From assembly GCF_016316925.1 (NCBI RefSeq), contig NZ_JAEEGB010000033.1, positions 1-57,780 on the forward strand: DNA of 57,780 bases, read 5' to 3'. Below are positions 52,780-57,780 of this stretch, piece after piece; position 1 is the first letter of the stretch, and each line of letters begins with the position of its first letter. A program made the position numbers and the translations under genes. Source of the stretch: Clostridium aciditolerans (GTDB lineage: Bacteria; Bacillota; Clostridia; Clostridiales; Clostridiaceae). The notes below the pieces were generated by a model. The model saw nothing but the letters and a program-made list of their open reading frames with translations. It was not told where the DNA came from and made no database searches.

Positions 52780-54027
52780 GTGAAAAGTAATACACCCGAT
52801 ACGACGGGTATCTTTCGCAATCGTTTTGTTCAAGTTATTATGATTTCAGGTATTTTATTGCAAATAGGAATATGGGTTCGTAATTTTGCAATACTTTTGT
52901 TTGTAATGGAAAAAACACATAATAATCCTTTTGCTGTTTCAATGATTTCTGTTGCAGAATTTGCACCAATTTTCATTTTTTCTTTTATAGGTGGAACCTA
53001 TGCAGATCGTTGGCGTCCTAAACGCACAATGGTATGGTGTGATTTATTAAGTGCTATTTCTGTATTAATAGTATTATTTACAATAATTTTTAGTACTTGG
53101 CAAGCTGTATTTTTCGTAACTTTTATTTCATCTATACTTTCACAATTTTCTCAGCCTTCTGCAATGAAGTTATTTAAAATTCATGTTCCTATTGAAAAAC
53201 TCCAGATGGGTATGGCTATGTTTCAAACACTAATGGCAATTTTTATGATTATAGGACCAATGATGGGCACATTGGTATATCAAAGATTTGGTATTAATAT
53301 TGCAATTGGGGTAATGGGAGTAGCATTTCTGTTATCAGCTGCAGTATTGACATTTCTTCCAACAGACGAAAAAGAAGAAAATAAGGAGTTGCAGGCAAAT
53401 TTTTGGCAGGAGCTAAGTGATGGCTTCCGTTATGTTTGGGAAAGAAAAGTACTTACTATACTTGGTGGCGTTTTTGCTATAGCTGGTTTAGCAGTTGGTA
53501 TTATTCAACCTCTTGGAATTTTTATTATTATGGAAAGATTGGGATTACCAAAGGAAAACCTACAATGGTTGCTTGCAGCAAATGGTGCGGCTATGCTTAT
53601 AGGTGGTGGTGTGCTTCTCGGTCTTTCGAAAAAGATAAGCCCTCAAAAACTGCTTGCCATTGGAATGCTTGCTAACGCAATCTCAATTGTAGGGGTTGGA
53701 TTATCTACAAATTGGGCAATTACTCTTGCATTTCAATTCTTGAATGGATTGTTTATGCCTTGTATTCAAATTGGTATAAATACATTAATTCTTCAACTTA
53801 CAGAAGAAGAATTTGTGGGAAGAGTAAATGGAGTGTTAAATCCGCTTTTCATGGGAGCTATGGTAATAACGATGAGTTTGGCAGGTTGGTTAAAGATTCA
53901 ATTTTCCTTAGTAGCAATGTATATGTTGGCCGGGGGATTATTCTTTCTAGGTGTGCTTTTAACGGCTCAACTATTCAATATACCCATTCTTAATGAGAAG
54001 GATAAATTGATTTCAGAGTCTAATTAA
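52780..54027 (+). CDS. Major facilitator superfamily exporter
   Basis: A 415-residue transporter with about twelve membrane segments. SFIGGTYADRWRPKRTMVWC between helices 2 and 3 is the MFS motif A. The layout (long loop after helix 6, charged ending) resembles the EntS/MefA-type group that exports siderophores or macrolides; the substrate is unknown. It starts at a GTG with AAGGAGTGG upstream. The coding style (more CGT/CGC arginine codons than neighbours) hints at a different recent origin. It is the fourth same-strand gene after the DUF2089 promoter but may have its own promoter in the 75-bp gap. Confidence 0.85.
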   Translation: MKSNTPDTTGIFRNRFVQVIMISGILLQIGIWVRNFAILLFVMEKTHNNPFAVSMISVAEFAPIFIFSFIGGTYADRWRPKRTMVWCDLLSAISVLIVLFTIIFSTWQAVFFVTFISSILSQFSQPSAMKLFKIHVPIEKLQMGMAMFQTLMAIFMIIGPMMGTLVYQRFGINIAIGVMGVAFLLSAAVLTFLPTDEKEENKELQANFWQELSDGFRYVWERKVLTILGGVFAIAGLAVGIIQPLGIFIIMERLGLPKENLQWLLAANGAAMLIGGGVLLGLSKKISPQKLLAIGMLANAISIVGVGLSTNWAITLAFQFLNGLFMPCIQIGINTLILQLTEEEFVGRVNGVLNPLFMGAMVITMSLAGWLKIQFSLVAMYMLAGGLFFLGVLLTAQLFNIPILNEKDKLISESN

Positions 54028-54051
54028 GACAGTATAAAGAGGTGTTATAAA

Positions 54052-54357
54052 GTGGCGAAAAAAAGTGCTAGAAATAATGAGTTATTAAATAATGCTAAGG
54101 CAAAAACTTCTCCTAAGATATATTCTTTATTAGTAAATCTAGTTAATGATGGTAGAGAAGACTTGGCAGAAATAGTATTAAGAGTTGATTATTTGCTAGA
54201 ATATGCAAGTACTTGTGTAAAACAAAAGGACTTTGATGAATCAAAGGAAGCTTTAAATAAGGCAAAGATTAGAATCGAGATGCTGGAGAAAGAAGGAGTA
54301 GAAACGGAATATCTTAAATATTTGTATGAAGGTATAGCTAAGAAATCTAGATTATAG
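54052..54357 (+). CDS. Hypothetical helical protein
   Basis: A 101-residue, mostly helical protein (VLRVDYLLEYASTCVKQKDF, then DESKEALNKAKIRIEMLEKE) suggestive of a TPR-like or coiled-coil fold. The N-terminus, AKKSARNNELLNNAKAKTSP, is basic. It starts at a GTG behind AAAGAGGTG. I recognise no family and cannot assign a function. It lies 24 bp after the MFS gene and may be cotranscribed. Confidence 0.65.
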   Translation: MAKKSARNNELLNNAKAKTSPKIYSLLVNLVNDGREDLAEIVLRVDYLLEYASTCVKQKDFDESKEALNKAKIRIEMLEKEGVETEYLKYLYEGIAKKSRL

Positions 54358-54425
54358 TAGGAAATTTATCCTTAGCATTTTAAGCAAGATGTGTTATTAG
54401 TTTACAATAGCTAGATATATAAAAT

Positions 54426-54643
54426 TTATCCGATGACTACCCGCTCTAATACTCCCATCACACTCTGTGAAAGTGATTCACACAAAATCGTAGATTTTGG
54501 TTCTCTACTTTTCTCCAAGGTGGGAGTAAAGAGCGGCTACGTCCATGGATTCGTTCAACTAAACTTCAGATGGGGTTAAATGGCTAAATGGCATTTAACG
54601 GGCGGAATCGCCCAGGGTTGTAAACTAAAACCCAACCTGAAGT
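54426..54643 (-). repeat. Family B structured repeat, copy 5, with nested family A hairpin
   Basis: On the minus strand the copy reads like copy 3: an outer hairpin (arms near 54564-54578 and 54629-54643) whose loop contains TTAAATGGC-TAAAT-GGCATTTAA (54577-54599, one G-G mismatch) and GGGCGGAATCGCCC. It then has a core ending TTATCC at 54426-54431 on the plus strand. The GGATAA end is GGATTC here. The non-coding gap 54358-54880 otherwise holds a terminator and the GH3 promoter. Confidence 0.8.
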
Positions 54644-54653
54644 AAGTTTTACT

Positions 54654-54704
54654 TTATCTCAGATCACTCATATATAATTGGAGTAGCTTGAGATAAGCTT
54701 TTTT
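54654..54704 (+). terminator. Terminator upstream of the GH3 operon
   Basis: TTATCTCA (54654-54661) pairs with TGAGATAA (54689-54696), with inner ACTC/GAGT pairing. A T6 run follows. Confidence 0.75.
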
Positions 54705-54735
54705 GTTTTAGAACTGCAAATAAAACTCATAAATA

Positions 54736-54836
54736 TTGACAAGCAATTTTGTATGAAGTATAATATGAACATAGTTCATTAAAAATATGTTTTATTGAGC
54801 ATAAATTTTTTTTGAAAGTAAATGAACATTGTTCAT
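54736..54836 (+). promoter_or_regulatory. Strong promoter with two operators for the GH3 operon
   Basis: TTGACA (54736-54741) and TATAAT (54759-54764) are 17 bp apart, a near-ideal sigma-A promoter. ATGAACATAGTTCAT (54765-54779) overlaps the expected start site, and ATGAACATTGTTCAT (54822-54836) lies about 57 bp downstream. The two dyads share both half-sites, ATGAAC and GTTCAT. Tight repression by a TetR- or MarR-type regulator, with possible looping, is likely. The regulator is not adjacent. Confidence 0.85.
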
Positions 54837-54880
54837 TTATATGAATAGATCATATGATAATATGGAGGTTTTGATGAAAA

Positions 54881-56578
54881 ATGGATATTATTCAATCAGC
54901 ACTAAATTTTTCATTTTCCTTAATTGCTAATAGATATTATAAAAACTTTAACAGAGATACAAAAAAAGCTGCTGAAGTGAACAAAAGCGTCTTGATGGAA
55001 ATTTTAGAAATGAACACAGAAAGTGAATATGGTCGTTTGCACAATTTTAAAGATATAAAAGACCTTAAGGATTATAAGGGAAATGTACCAATAACAAGTT
55101 ATAGCGACTATGAAAACTTTATTGAAAGAATTGCAAAGGGCGAATCAAATATACTAACTTGTGAAGAGGTAGAATACTTTGGATTGAGTTCAGGTACAAC
55201 AGGTAAACAAAAGTATATTCCAGTCACTGCGAGATCTAGAAAAATAAATAATGGCTACATGAACTTTTTAAATCAGGGGTTATTGCATAATTCTATTCCA
55301 GCAGCGAAAAAAGGCGGTAGAGGAATGTTTTTGATGAATATGGTAAAGCCGTCAATAGTAACAGAAGGAGGAATTCCAGCTGGAGCTGGTACCTCAGAAG
55401 GAATTAAAGCAATGAAGGGTATATTGCCTTATATTTGGACTTCGCCAATTGAAGTGCTTGAAATTCCTGAGCAGCAGATTGCAAATTATTTACACTTACT
55501 CTTTGCATTAAAGGAAAAAAATCTATCATATATTGCATCTCCTTTTCCATCAAATATAGTTCAAGTGTTTGGTGCTATGGAAGAAAATTGGAGAGAATTA
55601 ATAAAAGATATAGCAGAGGGAACTATTAGTGAACAGTTGAGGCTTGATCCTAAAATTAAAATTACACTTGAGAAGAAAATAAAGCCTAATCCAAAAAGAG
55701 CAGAAGAGCTTAAGAAAGAGTTTGCTAATGGCATGGCGGGGATTTGCAGAAGGATATGGCCAAATATGCACTATGCAAGTTGCGTAGCAGGGGGAAGTTT
55801 TAGTATCTACATTAATAAACTTAGATACTTTATTGGTGAATTACCTGTTTTTTCATCAGTGTATGGAGCAACAGAGGCTCCTATTGGAATGGCAGTTAAA
55901 CCAAATGATACAACTTATGTAGTTGTTCCTGGAAGCGTCTATTTTGAATTTATACCTTTAAGTGAACAAGATTCAGAAAACCCAATAGCTTTAAATCTGG
56001 ACGAGCTGAAAATGGGAGAAAGCTATGAGGTGATAATAACTAACTATTCTGGTTTTTATCGATATCGACTTGGAGATGTAATTAAAGTTGTAAATTATTA
56101 TAATGAAAGTCCTGTTATTGAATTTTTATATAGAAAAGGTCAACTGCTTAATATTGCTGCGGAAAAAACACAAGAAGCAGCAGTACAACATGCTGTAATG
56201 ACAGCTGTAAAGAAGTGGGGAACTGAACTTGTAGACTATACTGTTATTCAAGATTTAAGTTCTACTGTGGGATACTATAAATTTTATGTGGAAGTGAATA
56301 ATCCTGAAGCATTGATAAATGATATTGAAAAAAATAGGGTTATTTTAGAAAAAGCATTAGGTGAAGCTAATCCACGATATTTAGCAGGTCTAGAGGCTAA
56401 TAGAATTGCGTCTTTGAAATTACAGGTTGTAAAATGTGGAACCTTTGAAAATGTTAGAAAAGAACTTTTAAAAAAGGGAGCTTCAATAAATCAAGTGAAG
56501 ATTCCCAGAGTGATTAATGATAAAAAATTGATTTTATTACTAGATCAAAATACTGAAATATTGGAGGGATTGATATGA
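54881..56578 (+). CDS. GH3 family acyl-amido synthetase-like protein
   Basis: A member of the GH3 (auxin-responsive promoter) family, pfam03321, 565 residues. In plants these enzymes adenylate carboxylic acids and conjugate them to amino acids. The ATP-binding motif region is EYFGLSSGTTGKQKYIPV. VYGATEAPIGMAV is the second nucleotide motif. NYSGFYRYRLGDVIKVV is the third, typical of the family. The acyl substrate in bacteria is generally unknown. TGGAGG precedes the ATG. The MFS gene overlaps its stop, suggesting that a conjugate or its precursor is transported. Confidence 0.9.
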   Translation: MDIIQSALNFSFSLIANRYYKNFNRDTKKAAEVNKSVLMEILEMNTESEYGRLHNFKDIKDLKDYKGNVPITSYSDYENFIERIAKGESNILTCEEVEYFGLSSGTTGKQKYIPVTARSRKINNGYMNFLNQGLLHNSIPAAKKGGRGMFLMNMVKPSIVTEGGIPAGAGTSEGIKAMKGILPYIWTSPIEVLEIPEQQIANYLHLLFALKEKNLSYIASPFPSNIVQVFGAMEENWRELIKDIAEGTISEQLRLDPKIKITLEKKIKPNPKRAEELKKEFANGMAGICRRIWPNMHYASCVAGGSFSIYINKLRYFIGELPVFSSVYGATEAPIGMAVKPNDTTYVVVPGSVYFEFIPLSEQDSENPIALNLDELKMGESYEVIITNYSGFYRYRLGDVIKVVNYYNESPVIEFLYRKGQLLNIAAEKTQEAAVQHAVMTAVKKWGTELVDYTVIQDLSSTVGYYKFYVEVNNPEALINDIEKNRVILEKALGEANPRYLAGLEANRIASLKLQVVKCGTFENVRKELLKKGASINQVKIPRVINDKKLILLLDQNTEILEGLI

Positions 56579-57747
56579 AAAAAGACTATGGTAAGTCAAA
56601 GATAATATTGTTTATAACTCTTTTTCTAGTTATGGTAGGATTCGGAATAATTATTCCTATTATACCTTTTTACGTTAATAGTATGGGTGGCGGTTCTGCT
56701 GCACTAGGAATTTTTATGTCTGCTTATTCAGTGATGCAGTTCTTCTTTGCACCTTTTTGGGGAAGGCTGTCAGACAAAATTGGGAGAAGACCAGTTTTGT
56801 TAATAGGTTTAAGTGGTTATGGAGCAACTTTCATACTTTTCGGGTTAGCTAAACACCTATGGATACTGATATTAGTAAGGGCTTTATCAGGTATGGTATC
56901 TTCTGCAACCTTACCAACAGCAATGGCATATTTAGCTGATATAACTGAAGGGGACGAACGTTCAAAAAACATGGGTATGGTCGGTGCTTCCATGGGACTA
57001 GGCATGGTATTTGGTCCAGCTATAGGTGGATGGTTAGGACATTATAGCTTTTCCCTCCCATTCTTTGTTTCAGGGATTTTAGCTTTCTTAATTTTCCCAT
57101 TTGCTTGGAAGTTTTTACCGGAGACCTTGAAGGAAACAAACTCTCATAAAAAAGCTGAGAGAGAGAAATTAAGTCTAAATGTAATCAAGAATCCTTTATT
57201 TATATTGTTTGTATTTGCTTTTATAATGAATTTTGCTATGGCAATCTTTGAAAGTACCTTTGCTTTATTAGTAGCTAATAAAATTGGCTTTGGACCTCAA
57301 CAAATGGGAACTATCTTTGCATTATTAGGAATAGTAGGAGTAATAGTTCAAGGTGGTTTAATTGGTCGTTTAGTAAAAAGATTCGGAGATGCTAGATTAA
57401 TGAAGACTGGAGCATGGATGTGTGGCATTGGATTTTTAATGATTATACTTTCAAACAATAAACTTTTTATGTTCCTTGCAACTTCTGTTTTTATGGCTGG
57501 TAATTCCTTGATGGGGCCTACTAGCAACAGTTTGGCTACTAAGAATGCAGCAAAAGGGCAAGGAGTATCTCTTGGATTCATGCAGTCCTTTGGAAGCTTA
57601 GGAAGAATATTGGGACCTATTACAGGTGGTGTATTGTATGGATTTAGCATGAATTTGCCTTACATTGTAGGAGCTTCGTTGTTGATAATAATAGTTTTAA
57701 TAGGAAGCAAAAAAGTTACTTCTTATGAAAGAATAGCAGTTAACTAA
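56575..57747 (+). CDS. Major facilitator superfamily drug/metabolite exporter (TetA/NorA-like)
   Basis: A 390-residue protein with twelve predicted membrane segments. FAPFWGRLSDKIGRRPVLLI is MFS motif A. MVGASMGLGMVFGPAIGGWL is motif C, typical of proton-driven exporters, so the direction is probably outward. The ATG overlaps the stop of the GH3 gene (ATGA), so the two are translationally coupled. The gene is complete, ending 33 bp before the window edge. Its likely cargo is the product or substrate of the GH3 enzyme. Confidence 0.9.
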   Translation: MKKDYGKSKIILFITLFLVMVGFGIIIPIIPFYVNSMGGGSAALGIFMSAYSVMQFFFAPFWGRLSDKIGRRPVLLIGLSGYGATFILFGLAKHLWILILVRALSGMVSSATLPTAMAYLADITEGDERSKNMGMVGASMGLGMVFGPAIGGWLGHYSFSLPFFVSGILAFLIFPFAWKFLPETLKETNSHKKAEREKLSLNVIKNPLFILFVFAFIMNFAMAIFESTFALLVANKIGFGPQQMGTIFALLGIVGVIVQGGLIGRLVKRFGDARLMKTGAWMCGIGFLMIILSNNKLFMFLATSVFMAGNSLMGPTSNSLATKNAAKGQGVSLGFMQSFGSLGRILGPITGGVLYGFSMNLPYIVGASLLIIIVLIGSKKVTSYERIAVN

Positions 57748-57780
57748 AAGATAATAGATAAAAATATAGAAGAAAGAAAA

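Noticed and set aside
53436-53993. Plus-strand frames of 79 and 93 codons within the 52.8 kb MFS gene
   Set aside because: They are in other frames of a well-supported 415-residue transporter and have no ribosome binding sites.

Overview
The window is low-GC, AT-rich intergenic DNA with compact genes and strong GGAGG-type ribosome binding sites. It carries a small acid-soluble spore protein, sigma-54-controlled catabolic operons, an oxygen-independent lysine fermentation pathway and acetoin/2,3-butanediol genes. Together these point to an endospore-forming anaerobe of Clostridium sensu stricto. I cannot name the species from sequence alone. I see no rRNA, tRNA, CRISPR array, prophage or intact insertion sequence.

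Layout. 0.4-2.9 kb: a TauE/SafE-type permease and pdxS-pdxT (vitamin B6). 3.0-10.4 kb: the acetoin module, with acoR, a sigma-54 promoter and acoA-acoB-acoC-acoL. Two decayed genes, a Lin0512-family gene and acoX, are embedded in this operon. 10.5-18.4 kb: mixed genes (TetR regulator plus chemoreceptor, spore protein, DegV, a Fur-box-preceded DUF3793 gene, small hypotheticals). 18.5-25.5 kb: a dipeptide/oligopeptide ABC transporter with two paralogous binding proteins. It is preceded by two consecutive 'inverted-repeat enhancer plus sigma-54 promoter' units, and the first unit reads into a ~98-nt candidate small RNA. 25.9-34.9 kb: housekeeping and regulatory genes (flavodoxin-fold oxidoreductase, MarR, ABC-F, topB, PAS-PAS-GGDEF). 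35.2-40.4 kb: aspartate 4-decarboxylase, then a second AcoR-type activator with its operators and a sigma-54 promoter driving 2,3-butanediol dehydrogenase. 40.9-51.2 kb: a lysine riboswitch followed by a complete lysine fermentation operon, kal-kce-atoD-atoA-kdd-kamA-kamB-kamC-kamD-kamE. 51.6-57.7 kb: a DUF2089/SHOCT-like operon, an MFS exporter, and a GH3-family synthetase/MFS operon behind paired operators.

How it fits together. Acetoin is cleaved by the AcoABCL complex or interconverted with butanediol by the dehydrogenase; both are under sigma-54 activators. Peptides enter through the sigma-54-controlled transporter. Lysine is sensed by the riboswitch and fermented to acetate, butyrate and ammonia. 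The riboswitch sits in front of a catabolic operon, and the sequence allows a consistent ON-switch folding scheme.

The intergenic DNA is also unusual. Two families of structured repeats recur. Family B (five copies plus a remnant) has a conserved multi-stem core bounded by TTATCC/GGATAA and an adjacent long hairpin. Family A consists of hairpins with a constant TAAAT loop and covarying stems; it is found in the leaders of two genes and nested inside the hairpins of family B copies. A separate ~227-nt hairpin lies at 36.9-37.1 kb.
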